Counted from the first letter of the stretch, positions 1 to 11,262 are shown. The stretch: 64,000 bases of DNA from Breviolum minutum Mf 1.05b.01 (GCA_000507305.1 DF239224.1:62001-126000); one strand, 5' to 3'. Notes: generated by a model from the sequence alone, not told the origin. Numbers and translations: made by a program.

Positions 1-3000
1 AACCTCCTATCCAAAGAAGAGCTCATGCTACGACTGATGGACTGTTTGGGAATTCAGCTTTTTAGTGTGAAAATTTGCCTGGGCACACCTAACAGTCTAG
101 AGTATATATATATATATATAGAAGGGGAGTTAGTGATGTGGGAAGGTTCCTAAATACATCGACTGAAACTGTTTATGAGACGAATCTTTTCAACCAGGGA
201 TCAATATTGTAGGTGGTGTGTGTAAAATCGAAAAAGGCAGTGGTAAACAACAACAACACCATGCCACATATATATGCCAGAAACTCAAGGCAGCTTAAGT
301 GCTTAAGAGATTGCAAGATCGCACCTCAAGTCAGCCATCGATTTCTTTTGGGGCCCCACATGTGAAAAAAATCAGAACAGTGATAAATTTAACACCCTTA
401 AGTCGATCCACCCCATGGTGCAGGACGCAGAGGCACGTGCTGCCAAAGATTGCAAGGTTGAGCAGCCAGCAGAAACCCCTAGAAAGGATCTCGACAAGAA
501 CAAGACCGACTTTTGGATTTAATTCTGAGAAAGCCAACGTCTGAAATACTCGATTCCTTCTTTTTAGTACGGAGACGATGTATTTGTTGTTTTTCAATAT
601 ATGCTCAATTCTCCCCAGATTGTTAAGATTGCCAAATTAAGGACGAGAATGATCTCGACATTGCCACTGCTGAAACAGTCCCGGCAGTTACCAAGCTGCA
701 ATTTAAGTGGTCTCCAAAAAAACAAGACATGACAAAGAAGAATTAAAGGAAAATATTCTTTAAGATTTATTTATATATATATATTTACAATATATATATA
801 TAACTCGATCAGCATTGGTTCACGGCTAGAGGTGACTGTGTAAGATACAAACATCCACACCTTAAACACATCCCTATACTGCCTCAGGTTTTTGACGCCT
901 ACACTGATCCGGCGATCGATGATCTGGAGGACTTTGATGATGCTCAACTTAGCCAAAGTTTGGCATCAATGAATGAATCAGCTCAACAAGTTCCTGAGGT
1001 CAGGGTACCATCAAAGAACATTCTCGGTAGACATATACAGGTTAATTTCTATATTGATTGGAATATATATATGTTTCAAAAATATATATAGACAATTCTG
1101 GGCCCAAAAGATGTTGCCAATATCTTTTTGCAATCAGAAATCTTTGACCTTTAAAAATTGTTTTACCAACCACCTGTACGCCCACCTTCTTCCAATTCTT
1201 CCTTGACCCTGCTCGGCCTGCAGGCCACTCCACAGGTGTCCACAAAGATCTCACCTGCTGATCAATTGATGCAGGAAAAGCTGGACAAAGCCCTGAAAAG
1301 GATTGAGGAACTTGAGAAGTCTGCCCCTACCCCCCGTGAGGAACCCCCAAAGAGTGCCAATCCTGATAAACCTTCAGCCCCAAATCGGGCAACTAAGAAA
1401 CGTAGCACTGCTGAAGCGGATGAAGAAGAACCCATTACTACGGCTTTGGGGACAAAAGCTACTCAACCTTTATATGGCCAGAAAACAGATTTTTATGTTG
1501 AAATGAGATGTTTTTGATTATTAGATTTGCAATCAGAAATATATACATGCATTTGATATAGACCCTATGCTGTATATATATCTTTTGGACATTCTATATG
1601 CACAGATTTTATCGATGCCAACGTACAAACATCGATATTGACTATATCGACCGTTTCCACCCTTGAAATCCACCCCTGTAGTATATAACTTTTTTAACTT
1701 CAGGTAATTGGGAAAGATGCTCTACGGATGCGTCTTCGGCGGTTGTGCGAGAAGAAGAAGACAGGACGACTTAACGTTAGTGAGGCTTCTCACAATGACT
1801 ACGTTGCAGGAGAGCTCTTAGAGCTTGCCTTGCTCGAGACCCTTGAGCGGGTTGGAGTTGATGCTTCTCGCGAAGTCGTCAAGAAGGAGTTCAATGTCAA
1901 GGTTGAACATGTTAAGGAACGGCTGACGGAACGTGAGAAAGAAATCACTGGGGAATGGCTCACTAGGGAAAGAATGGCCAGCAAGCTTGGGTATAGCAAG
2001 AGCCTTGTTTTTAAATGAGTTTAGCTCAGCTTTCAATCTTTATACAAACCCCTCCAATGAAACGTATATAATCTATCCTTCCAGGTTTCCAGGATTGTTG
2101 GCTGTATAGATCGATCCGATATATTTTTACAGACTCGGTCCACCAAAGTCCAATTAAATTGACATATATACATATATATATATATAGGATCTCAGGTCAT
2201 TCCTGCATAGACTATAGCAACATATATATATTATATATATATATATATCTAGTGCCTTCCTGGAACTAAGGACCTTGATCGATCAGATCGCTGGATATTG
2301 CGAAAAGTTCCCCAGTGTGCTTGTCAGGACCAGCCTGCCTTGAATGCCCCCTTTTGCCTTTAACATCTTTAACTGCTCAGACCTACCCACGAAATGTATT
2401 AACTTTGAGGGACATATAGTGGTAGATCACGTTTTGGGGTCTGAGGTTTTTGGGTGGCCCATGCAACTTTTTAGGAATTGGATATCTATAAAGATCATGT
2501 CTTGGGGTCTGGAGGTTGTGGGTGGCCCATGAAACCCTTCAGGAGTTGGAAATATAATTCCAAAGTGAATGAATTTTTTGTGGAAACGGAGACCACAACC
2601 AAATTGAAGATGAAAGAACTCGAGCGGGTCCGAGAGACTTCAACTTCAGAATCTTGGAAATAAATCATCTGGAATTGAATACTCATGGGTTTTGGCTCCT
2701 TCTCATTAAGAAGGCATGTCTAAGAACTTTTCCTGGATCTTTAAGTATATATATCGAAATGTATATATATATATATATATACTTGAAGTATATGGCTAAT
2801 GAAATTCACCCATGATAGATTGGCAGAAAAAAACTCCTATATACTCAACAACACTTCTCACATCCCAAGCAAACTGGCCTAAGGTGAAAGAGACTGACAA
2901 GCACTTGGCTCTTTCCTCGGGAGTGGCGGATGCTGATTTCATGGACAAACCCCTGGGCCTGACAAATGAGACTGATGGTAATGAAGTGAAGGTCGAAGGA

Positions 3001-4624
3001 AGTAAGGTCTGGGTCATCAATTTTTTGAAAGAGAACCCAAAAATTGAATATGGAGCTATATAATTGAATTTAGGTAAGATGATTGTTTATTTTCTAAATA
3101 TGGATCTTTTTGATTCTTTTTGGATAGACTATGCCGTCCTATACCCTGCTGTGTTTATAGGCGCAAGAGGAAGTCCAAAAGTTCATGGACAGCGTTCATA
3201 GCAAGATCTCTTCCATCAACAGGGCGATTGGCCAGCTAGAGGCACCATACAACCCATCCCCTACACAGCGACACATCGAGTGCACTGCCTATAACTGGAT
3301 CTGTAAAGATTTCCCGTTTGATGTACCACCAATTTTTTTTGTGGAAGAACTTTTATCCCCATTTCGACCATCGATTCATCAGCCCACTGCTTAGTGCTCT
3401 GAGGATGGTGCAGGAGTTGGATGCGACTCTGAAGAAGATGGAGACTGAGTACGGGGCGCTTGCAAAGCTAAACGGTCAGTTTGAGATGGGGGCACCTGAC
3501 TTAGATGGGCAAGCTAAGTTCCTAGGCGTATATATATACATACCCCAAAAAGAAACTTTGCCCAAACTATCTTGGGGAATTTCGGATACTATAAATCTTG
3601 ATTTTTATTGTTAGTTGCACGTGGGACTCTTTTGGCCCAAATACTGTGATTCCTTTAGGGCTTTGATATCTCATATACCAATTTATCTTGTGTGGGTTAA
3701 TTCATATATAGCATCCGTTCCTTGACGTGGATGGATGAGTCTGAAGATGAAGAAAGCTCCTGGTTAGCAGAGCTCATTGCCTACAACCGTCACGTCTTTC
3801 AGTTGCAAGAAATGAATGTACTTTTTCGATTGTTTTTCATATTAAGTAATCAAAGACATGAAGGTTCTTGAAAATTGATGCTAAAAAAGGTGGTGATGAT
3901 TATAATTATATATAACATTGGGTTGTTTTCAATCTAAGGGGTCCTTGTCCCGAACAAAGCCTCCAGTGAGAAGTACTGCTTGCAAACAAGTGGATTGGAG
4001 GCTTTACGTCACTGATGAAGTGCTGATGCAACCTAGAAGTGAAGAGTGCTTCATGAAGATCATTAAGGATCCATGTCTAGGGTTTTGCTTGCCTCCAAAG
4101 AAAGCCCTACCTGGGACCATCTTGAAACACGTCTACAAGTTTGTGGATGACCTCCTCAAACTGAAATCGCCATGCATATTCAAGGTGGGTTTTAGCCACG
4201 ACGCGGAGAGACGATTTCGAAATTCAAAGTACGGTTACATCAATGACAATTTTCACCAATGGGAGTCCATGGAAGTATTGTATGCTGGGGCTGATTCGAC
4301 TTCTGCTTCTTTTGTTGAAGCAGCTGCCATCCAAAAATTCAAGGGTGACTTGGCTATGGATGGGACTCTAAAGCAATAAAGTACCATTTTCAATGTGGCG
4401 ATGGCCCCAAGAAATGTGAACATAAACAATTAAGGGTCTGATGTTTCTAGGGGTTTTCCACCTATAGTTCTCCTTCTTTTGGCCAAGGATGTCAAGGCTG
4501 CAAGAACGAACGTGATGGTGGAGAGTCTGTTCTGGACTGTGGGAGTGATGGAGGACCTTACATGGTATACTGTGTGTTCAGATGCTTGCAGCATCCACCT
4601 ACATGCAAGCGGAGGGACGCACCA
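1..4624 (+). CDS. multi-exon gene (5' truncated) ending in a GIY-YIG-like domain
   Basis: Gene model assembled by eye. Candidate exons, all on + and each with codon-like composition between AT-rich spacers, are: 1-55 (SKEELMLRLMDCLGI), about 396-515 (DAEARAAKDCKVEQPAE), 634-715 (DENDLDIATAETVPAV), 888-1040, 1224-1500, 1704-1999, 2087-2110, 2262-2339, 2560-2660, 2863-3058, 3162-3290, 3400-3520, 3714-3817, 3939-4344 and 4497-4624. Most start after an AG acceptor and several end at GT. The central exons are rich in charged and coiled-coil-like sequence. The last two encode a GIY-YIG-like domain and end in TAA at 4622-4624. The 5' end lies outside the window. No function is known to me for the N-terminal part; a role in DNA cleavage is possible only by analogy with GIY-YIG nucleases. 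That the exons form one transcript is inferred from order, strand and spacing. Confidence 0.5.
888..1040 (+). CDS. acidic exon of the 5' gene
   Basis: A 153-nt open segment (51 codons, phase 0) lies between a CAG acceptor ending at 887 and a CAG|GTTAAT donor at 1040/1041. It begins VFDAYTDPAIDDLEDFDDAQ and is strongly acidic, followed by Ser/Gln-rich sequence. The clean phase and both canonical splice signals make it one of the best-defined exons in this part of the window. No domain is recognised. Confidence 0.6.
1224..1500 (+). CDS. coiled-coil and Pro/basic-rich exon of the 5' gene
   Basis: The open frame starts after a CAG acceptor at 1221-1223. It encodes a short amphipathic coiled-coil stretch (QEKLDKALKRIEELEK), then a low-complexity Pro/Lys segment with a basic cluster (ATKKRS) and an acidic run (EADEEE). 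The basic cluster could act as a nuclear localisation signal. The 3' boundary is not clear; the frame stays open to a TGA near 1516. Confidence 0.5.
1704..1999 (+). CDS. helical charged exon of the 5' gene
   Basis: The exon begins after TTCAG at 1703 and reads VIGKDALRMRLRRLCEKKK, then a long charged segment with ELLELALLETLERVGVDASR and TEREKEITGEWLTRERM. From memory, the 'EITG.WLT...M' pattern recurs in multicopy dinoflagellate proteins of unknown function; no search was possible. It is predicted helical throughout. The likely donor is near 1999 (after GYSK), because the frame then runs into low-complexity TA-rich sequence. Confidence 0.55.
2262..2339 (+). CDS. short exon of the 5' gene
   Basis: This short open frame does not start with ATG. 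It encodes ELRTLIDQIAGYCEKFPSV and continues to VRTSLP. It sits between two (TA)n-rich introns and has the same helical, charged character as its neighbours. The frame ends in TGA at 2340-2342, just beyond the presumed donor. Confidence 0.4.
2863..3058 (+). CDS. exon of the 5' gene
   Basis: An open frame in a 250-nt ORF has coding-like composition in its central part (KVKETDKHLALSSGVADAD followed by an acidic Asn/Asp-rich stretch). Flanking sequence is AT-rich, with (TA)n at 2745-2782. The exact ends are not defined. Confidence 0.45.
3162..3520 (+). CDS. two neighbouring helical exons of the 5' gene
   Basis: Two open segments read AQEEVQKFMDSVHSKIS... (from about 3162) and RMVQELDATLKKMETEYGAL... 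(from about 3400). Both look like coiled coil. They are separated by AT-rich sequence around 3300-3390 and may be two exons of one helical bundle. The second ends before a run of TA dinucleotides at 3530. Confidence 0.45.
3714..3817 (+). CDS. acidic exon of the 5' gene
   Basis: An open frame reads IRSLTWMDESEDEESSWLAE and then LIAYNRHVFQLQEMN. It is too short to appear as a long ORF but codon-like, and it lies immediately upstream of the GIY-YIG-like exons. Boundaries are approximate. Confidence 0.45.
3939..4624 (+). CDS. GIY-YIG-like domain (last two exons of the 5' gene)
   Basis: Exon 3939-4344 starts after an AAG acceptor and contains FKVGFSHDAERRFRNSKYGY, then WESMEVLYAG and SFVEAAAIQKFKG. 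This is the usual GIY-YIG layout: a strand with a basic residue ('KVG...R'), a W..M..L segment, and a Glu-containing helix (VEAAAI). A phase-1 intron (GT at 4345, AG at 4495-4496, 152 nt) joins AAG-G to GC-TGC. The frame then continues GCKNERDGGES and PYMVYCVFRCLQHPP before TAA at 4622-4624. From memory this matches a domain found in many dinoflagellate proteins. The classical GIY and YIG triplets are not intact, so nuclease activity is uncertain. Confidence 0.55.
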
Positions 4625-4796
4625 TAAACCCCTAACTTGGGGGCCGTTGGAAAAAATGCAAGTGTTTCAATGCCCTACAAATTTTGTTGAGTTGAAATGC
4701 TTGATATTTAAATTGTTATTTGTCAACCAACCAACAAGGGGGCCTCTAAGTCGCTTGATGCATGCATGTGTAGCAAACTGCTTATTCCTTCAACTT

Positions 4797-7700
4797 AGGT
4801 TGCGGAGTGACTTCATCGCTATCAAAAACAAGATCCAAGACCCGTGCTTTGTTTGCACAAAATTGCAGTCACTATATTAGATGAATTGTTGAAGGAACCA
4901 TGCATAGAAAGATCGGGTTAGATTTAAAACCGGAACAGTAACCTAGAGTATCAATTTAAAGATATATATATATATGTATATATTGGCACATACCCATTGC
5001 TTCCCGATAGTGTGAAATACAGCTTTTCTAAGGTGCTCTGACTGGCTTGCCAAAGAACCAAAAAGCAGGCCAGCTATTTGGGGGAAAGTGCTGCAACTTT
5101 CGGTCAACTTTATTCTTGGTCTCTGTCTTTTCCATCTTTTCCAAACGACCAATCTTAAGATCATATATTGATCATATATAGCAGTAATGGTTTTGTCATA
5201 TACCTTTTGCCTGCCTGATCAATCCAGTTTCGCAATTCATGATGTCTCCCCATTGACAATTATACATTTCCATCTTTGATCTTATAATATAGACAACCAC
5301 GATTAAGAAAACATTCATCCCTAAAAAGTGCCATGGGGTCTTGGTTCAGGATTTTCATCACCGAGATCAACAAGTTGAGGAAGCAAAACAAGACTGAGGG
5401 GGCGGGCGCAGTTGGCAATGGCGAGCACGATGCTGAGCCTGCAAATGTACCCCGTAAGAGTAGGAAGAGAAAGGCTGTTCAGAAGACCGAAGTTCAGGAT
5501 ACCCCACAAGAACCCGTGGCACCAAAGCGCCGGGCAAGGGGCAAAACTTCAGAAGCTTAGAAATTTTGATTCTGATATCATTTTATCGTGACTTGGTTTG
5601 CAGAAGCCATGAAGGAGAATCGATCAATCTCTTTTGGGTGGATCCCCCAACCCTTTTCCGAAATCGAGCTATTTCGACATCAATACTGTGAATAGTCAAA
5701 AATGTTTTTTTTTCACATTGCTTATATATATATATACACCTCGATCCAGTCTTGATAGTTAATTAACAAATTGGCTGCTGCAGCAAATCCAATGACATCG
5801 TAGGGTGCGAACTCCGCATACTTTTCACAATTCAGGATCCTGATTGATCATATGCAGATCCACTGTTTCTCATTGCACAAGTACAGCTTTCCATCTCAAA
5901 GCTCAATTAGTCCTATATGGACAAGCACCCTGGCCCAGAAAAGAGCGAAGAAAAAACAAATGCAGGAAGTTCACCATAAGAATCCGACTGATCTTTACAT
6001 GCAACTCATTGAAATGAGGTCCCTTTTGTTTTTTGGGGGGCAATACTGTGATGCAAGGAAATTTGACTTCTCTTATAAACATATATGATATCAATGATAT
6101 ATATCTCGATCTGTCCCATGGTGATTCAGGTTTCATATAATTGCCTTAACTTGTCAGCCAGGTCGTCCTTCATTCACTGCCAAGAAGCTGGCTTCCGATG
6201 TTGGCCGTGGTGAGCCATGGCTGGAGATTGGTGATGGTGGTACGGTATATTAAGGGATTGTGTATAGCAAAGCTTTAGATTTCTTGGTTTCTTTCAATCC
6301 TCGGACAAATGAATGTATTCAAATCTAGACTGAATTCATTTACTGTTGATCCTGATTATTGTTGATATAATCCCAACATAAATAAAGAAGTATAGTTTTT
6401 ACACATCTCAGCTGGCACAGGATATTGAATATCCGCAGTTATCCAAAGTAGCCTGGGGAACTTTACAAACCAAATACCTTAAATCGTAAGTGTTGAGAGT
6501 CAAGATGCTTGATGATTGTCGCTGAGGAATCTACTTGCACCAATGCTATGGGCACTAGTGCAGCTGTGGTAGTGGACACAGCCATCGACTGTCCTGTGCT
6601 ACAAACGCTGGCCACATGTTCTACGAAAAATTCTGTTACTTGATTGTTTCAAATTGTGAAGGTATAATTTCTTTTTTGTTGAAAACCATGTCGCTTAGTA
6701 TAGGGATTCACCAAATGTTATATATTTTGTTTCAGCAAAACAACTTATGTATATATATGAACTTATATGAAAAAATCTTTGGTGATCCTTCATCAGCCAT
6801 ATCAGGAAGATGTATGCCAACGTACATTCTTGAAGCATGGGTTGAGATTGAATGTCCCCATTAGCTTTGTTGACATTGGGGCAAAGGAGACCTTGCCAAT
6901 CCTGAAGCCTTCGGATTTCTTGAAAACAATTGATCAAACGAAATCATGGTCTGTCATTTGTGGCAAAAGAGACCTTCAAGAAGCCCAACCTATGTTTACA
7001 ACTTTTTGGCAAAGATTTGAATTATTGTTCCCCAACCATCAAGTTTTTGACCGTTCTCGTCAAAACGAAATTCGGCTAGACCGAGCTTGCCCAATCTACA
7101 TCCACGGTGATGAAGGCACATGCTACAAACGATCTGCTGTCATGATAGTCCAGTGGCAGGGTGTCTTGGGAAAAGGTACTACAAAGAAGCAGGTAGCGGA
7201 GCATGGTGTCAATTCTATTGGTCATACACTGCGTACAAGGCTTTTATGTGGGTGCATGACTAAAGAGCCTCTTCTTATTACTGTTGGATTCCTCATGTTT
7301 GTTTTGATTTTTTTGAGGTAAAACATTAAAAAAACTTTTGGTCCAAGTTTCCAAGGTCTATATGTTCCTATGCGCATTTTGTGGCTGATGTTCTGAAACC
7401 ATCTTAGGACATGTATGAAAATGACGATTCAGCTCTTGAAAAATTTTTTGAGCACGTTGTGAATGACTTTCTGTCATTGAGCACTGATGGGCTTACCTTG
7501 ATTGATGGAGAGAGGTTTTGGTTGATCCCCCTGGGGGTCAAGGGTGATTGGCCCTTTCTAGAATCTAGGTGTGATTGAGATTGAAGTTTTGTATGTCACA
7601 TCTTTGAAAATTTGAGGTTTGCCAATCAAGTCCCTGTATAGATTTTTCAGCTTTATGCAGTGAACAACCAAGGCATCAGCTGGAAGACTTTGCCGAACAT

Positions 7701-9010
7701 TTAGGTGTGGGCCAAAAGCTGCTTCCAGCAAAAAAAGTGGCCGGGGCGTTTGTCATTTGTGTCGAGCTGGACAAGATGGGTTCGATTTCGAGGATATGTT
7801 ATTTGGCTGTTTTTGGATAGTTTTGGGGACTATATTTGTTCTTCTGATTTCTGCTGTTTGTACATGATTCTGTTTGTGGTTGCCACCCAAAGATATGTTT
7901 TTTTGTATAGATACTTTTGACAATTAATGAAATCATATACAAGGAGCGCTTATCCTGCGTTTATGGAAACATTGGATGAGGAAGACCCTTGGGACCGGAC
8001 ACCATGTTTCCTACGTTTGTTTCATGATCCTGGAAGCCCAGCGTCATTTTTCAAACCTGATGTGTGGCATACTATCAATCTTGGGGTCGGTCGTAGCTGG
8101 ATCTCCAATTGCATTGTCATGCTTATCTATTCGCTTGATGATCTTAAAAGAATGTCTCAAGATGATGTGCTGGAATACCTGTCGAATGAGTACACTTCGT
8201 ATTGTGAAAAATCTGACTCATGGCTGAATTGGCAATTTGTTTTGCCCATTTGTGTTTTCCCAACTTGCTAGCTTCTTGCTGGTTAAGACTGTACATATGG
8301 ATTTTTCCAATGTTGAACATTTTAACATAGCATATTTATGATATATATGATTTCCGTGTCCTGTCTGTGTTTTGCTGCTCTGCAAGGTGCCCAAAAGAAC
8401 GAAGTACGTGAGGGCCATTACGAAAGCTTTGCTTGGGTGGGATGCAGGGGTTGGTTCATCCCCAGATGGCCATTGGAGTAAGGGTGCCCTCACAACCACT
8501 TTAGCGCTTTGGTTGGATGACTTTTGCCAACAGCGTGGTTTGGAAAACAACATAGATCAAAGATTGTCACTAGCTGCAAGTGGCACCCGTGCTCTAAATG
8601 CAATGATGAGATCTTTCTACGAACAGGATTTATGGTTGGACACTGCAAGCAAAAATGTGATTTTGAATGCTGGAAATCATTTCTTGCAAGCAAGTTCACA
8701 GCTTGCAGTTTTGAACTACCGTTTGCGTAAAAATTACTTTCCAATCACACCAAAGCATCATATGATGTTTCATGTGCTGAAGGTGGTTGAATGGCAGGGG
8801 GATATTGCAAAATTTGCATGGAACCCCTGTTCAGAATTTTGTGCCCTAGATGAAGACTTCATAGGGCGCATTGCAAAAATTTCACGAAATGTTTCCCCTA
8901 GAACCACGTGTCTTCGGGTTGTTCAAAGATACCTGCTTTATGCCCGAGCTATGTGGTATAATGACATCCCCAAATTAGTTTGCAAAAAAAAGGGGCATAA
9001 GCGTAAATAG
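4797..9010 (+). CDS. multi-exon gene of a multicopy dinoflagellate family
   Basis: This second gene model lies downstream of the GIY-YIG-like gene in the same orientation. Candidate exons: 4797-4860, about 5051-5130, 5333-5558, 5936-6024, 6155-6243, 6523-6612, 6806 to about 7250, 7408-7568, about 7683-7790, 7943 to about 8214, and 8387-9010 (stop 9008-9010). The last exons carry PIYIHGDEG, GVKGDWPFLE, DVWHTINLGVGRSW and ITPKHHMMFH. From memory this series belongs to a large Symbiodiniaceae family with no assigned function. The 'KHHMMFH' stretch near the C-terminus is loosely reminiscent of a conserved histidine region in plant CACTA-type transposase-associated proteins, which would explain high copy number, but this is speculation. 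The 5' start is not determined; ATG at 5333 is one option. Confidence 0.5.
5333..5558 (+). CDS. basic exon with possible start codon
   Basis: The open frame from ATG 5333 begins MGSWFRIFITEINKLRKQNK. It continues with an Ala/Gly-rich acidic part and two basic clusters (RKSRKRK and PKRRARGK), which look like nuclear localisation signals. It ends in TAG at 5558-5560. It may be the first coding exon of the gene extending to 9010, or an internal exon of it. Confidence 0.45.
6155..6612 (+). CDS. two small exons upstream of the conserved core
   Basis: The first segment (6155-6243) reads FTAKKLASDVGRGEPWLEIG. The second (6523-6612) follows a TGAG acceptor and reads ESTCTNAMGTSAAVVVDTAI, then DCPVLQTLATC. 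AT-rich sequence of about 280 nt separates them. Composition is coding-like and the order fits the gene ending at 9010. Confidence 0.4.
6806..7250 (+). CDS. core exon with HGDEG motif
   Basis: The exon starts after TATCAG (6805), reading EDVCQRTFLKHGLRLNVP. It contains a tract with LRP-like spacing (LKPSDFLKTI), then CPIYIHGDEGTCYKRSAVMI and VLGKGT. The HGDEG box followed by a hydrophobic strand is the best conserved element of this family as I recall it. The 3' boundary is uncertain; after about 7250 the frame becomes hydrophobic and AT-rich, as expected of intron. Confidence 0.6.
7408..7568 (+). CDS. exon with GDWPFLE motif
   Basis: This short frame begins DMYENDDSALEKFFEHVVND, then passes through LTLIDGERFWLIPLG to KGDWPFLE. 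'KGDWP' after a hydrophobic strand matches the family's usual order after the HGDEG exon. The acceptor is TTAG at 7404-7407 and the donor lies near 7568. Confidence 0.55.
7943..9010 (+). CDS. C-terminal exons of the multicopy family gene
   Basis: The first exon (about 7943-8214) contains DEEDPWDRTPCFLRLFHDPG and KPDVWHTINLGVGRSW. An intron follows, with its acceptor at 8385-8386 (GCAAG|GTGCCC). The final exon, 8387-9010, is 624 nt with no interruption. It contains LGWDAGVGSSPDGHWSKGAL, an alternation of helices, and ITPKHHMMFHVLKVVE, ending in a Lys-rich tail (CKKKGHKRK) and TAG. The long uninterrupted terminal exon is unusual for this window, where exons are mostly under 150 nt. Confidence 0.6.
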
Positions 9011-9990
9011 ATGCATTCTGGCGAGAACGGCGAGGATGGCGAAAATCATGGCCATGACCGGGGTGAGAGTGGTGTCAGGGGATGGTGGCAAAAGCGAATT
9101 GGAAAAACACTGCCATGCAGTTATCTTCTTATAATTGTTGTTGAGTAGATATATAATAACATATGATAATATATATATATCATTATCTTTGAAATCCTGC
9201 TGTTGAACCTGGGGAGTTTTAGCACTGAAACCTGTATACTTCTTAGAATTCACTTTTACCAATTCATTCAAAAACAAGATTTGTTGAAAAACCCGTTCGG
9301 TGTGGAAATCCCCGTTCAAGGATCAAAGTCAAAGAGATTTTTGTAAATCTCATTTGGTGTTGAAATAAGAACGCCTGCAGGGGAGCAGGTACATGTACCA
9401 TAAAAAGTCAACGAAATTCATGTAGATACAAAAAATCCGTTCGTCCCATGGCATGGTATGGAATTGTGAAGTCTTGGAGTTTCGGGAATTTGCTAAGTCT
9501 GAGGATTACATCATTTGGGAGAGGGGCATGAGCTGACCTTCCCCTTGGAGATTTCACGCGTCCCTTTCCCCCCCCCCCGGCGTCTTTTTTTGAGGCGACA
9601 TCCCTCGGAAAAAAAAGTTCCTCCAATCAAAAAAATGCAGGAGTTTACACGGCCGCTAATGTAGAGATGGGACATATTTACAAAAGCATCATCATCACAT
9701 TGATACATTTACATTTAGAGTATGTGCATGTAAAGTTATGTACATATATATACATATATACTGATTCATTTAACAACATCTTGTTCTTCATGTCTCAGTT
9801 GTCATGCATGTAGACGCCTTGGATTGTGACAAGAGTTTCATGTTTTGTTTGTCCCCGAATCTTCCGTTTTTTTGTTGGAGGATTTTTCCAGGGTTCACGA
9901 GCCCATTCTTTCCCCATTTGTGGCAAAGAATCCGGAAGCTTTGCGTTGCAAGACTTGAGTTGTTCGTCTTATTTTTGGTTCTCCATGGAT
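9011..9990. other. non-coding stretch with no recognised gene
   Basis: This stretch holds short random-looking ORFs on both strands, a C10 run near 9571 and a TA-rich patch at 9742-9762. The frame at 9804-10004 remains open in two registers but shows no splice support or recognisable motif, and its end runs into an F7 repeat. Confidence 0.4.
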
Positions 9991-10002
9991 CTAGATGGTG
10001 GT

Positions 10003-10207
10003 GAACTAGCATTGCTGGAAGCACGAGAAATTTATCTCCTAGTGTTGTTTTTCAATACGCATTTTCTATAAATATGCAGCTTATGGTTATATAAGTGTTG
10101 CTTTTTGGTGCCCAGTGGTTTGGATCCCGATTGGATTTTTCGATGAAAGGGATTGTTACTTAAGGCCACTCTTAAAATCCCTAACCAACAACTAGCCATT
10201 AGTTGAG
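10003..10207. repeat. F7 repeat, about 200 bp
   Basis: The element begins GAACTAGCATTGCTGGAAGC and ends in CATTAGTTGAG. A second copy of the same length is at 47170-47388. The two share blocks such as CCTAGTGTTGTTTTT, CAGCTTATGGTTATATAA and GATTGTTACTTA in the same order. Shorter relatives are at 42361-42490 and about 51806-51890. Confidence 0.7.
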
Positions 10208-10221
10208 GTTTAAAACATGTG

Positions 10222-10297
10222 TTCTATTTTCACCACTACCTGGGGAATTGATCCAAGTTTACTCAGATGTTTCAAATTGGGTGGCTCAACCACCTAG
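10222..10297. repeat. F1 element, 5'-truncated copy
   Basis: This copy retains the inner part (TTCACC...CTGGGGAATTGATCCAA) and the right end (GGGTGGCTCAACCACCTAG). The left TIR is missing. Confidence 0.55.
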
Positions 10298-10814
10298 TTT
10301 TTATGTTCACGAGATTCTATGGGAATCCGATTTCTACGCTATTCCCTCCTTGGCAAATCAACAGAAGGGGTTGGATAAAGGATTACTGTAATAACATGCA
10401 TTTATTGCTGTATATTTCTGGGTGTAACTTTGACTATAACCCCCCCCCAGAGAACTCGGGAAGCATGGCTAAAAAAATAAGGCATGTATCGGCATTGGAA
10501 GCATATCAGACATCATTTCAAGGTTCTTGTAGGGATGTAGTGTCGCTCCGATGATCATACTCTGTAAGTGGGCAAATATTTGAGAAAAAAACGCCACCGA
10601 AATTATAAACAACAGTTTGTTCCATCAATCCTTCTCCCCAAACCCCTCCCCGTAACCCACGGAGGGTTTATTCATCCTGTATTGAAGCAACTGAAAGTTG
10701 ATTAATGGCTCTGGATATGAATCAATGAACACTCCAATTCTCAGAGATTTTTGCATCTTCCATTGGGTAATCATGCGACCCCAGTTTCAATTCGTCCTTT
10801 GTGGCTACTAAAAC

Positions 10815-10905
10815 CATACCCTAATAGCATCCATGTACGGTACTGTTTGTTTACCTACCATTTATGTCGGTATTATAAAGATGCCATACATGGATCCTAT
10901 GGAAT
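10815..10905. repeat. F4 element
   Basis: It is bounded by CATCCATGTACGGTA and the complementary CATACATGGATCCTATGG. The centre contains TTTACCTACCATTTATG. F4 copies share the core 'TTTACCTACATTTAGTTGATTTTTATGGTAAAT' idea, in degraded form here. Confidence 0.55.
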
Positions 10906-10919
10906 AATTCATGATTTAC

Positions 10920-11024
10920 CCTCCCAAAGTTTAACATAGCCCCTGAAAAGTTACCTTCCCAATAGGAAAGTAGCCTTCCAACCGCAATTTTTCAGGGGCG
11001 AGCTGTTAAACTTCGGGGGGGTAA
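10920..11024. repeat. F3 element
   Basis: A palindromic unit: CTCCCAAAGTTTAACATAGC at the left pairs with the GTTAAACTTCGGGGGGG right end. The inner arms pair CCCTGAAAA with TTTTTCAGGGG. Confidence 0.65.
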
Positions 11025-11145
11025 TGCAATTAGTACAGAGTGGGGCTGGCGTGTTCCAGTTCTCAACATCCAAACCAGTGGGCTGGAGAGTCCGGAAGGA
11101 TTTGGATATTCTCTGAAGTAGCCAAGTGAGCAATGAAACAAAACC

Positions 11146-11262
11146 TGGTTGTTCAGGGTTACGGTATATGGGGGATGAAAAACTACCCAGTTATAAAGGA
11201 TTATAAAGGGAACATTTCATAAACCATTCTAAGGATCCGTATCAAACAACCAGGATTCAACT
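11146..11262. repeat. F5 element
   Basis: Termini CCTGGTTGTTCAGGG and AAACAACCAGGATT are inverted. The interior has TATAAAGGATTATAAAGGG and AAACCATTCTAAGGATCC. Related copies are at 29207, 33345, 35838 and 58375. Confidence 0.6.

Noticed and set aside
9804..10071. Two overlapping frames of 66 and 81 residues
   Set aside because: High Phe/Cys content, no splice support, and the 3' part is inside the F7 repeat.
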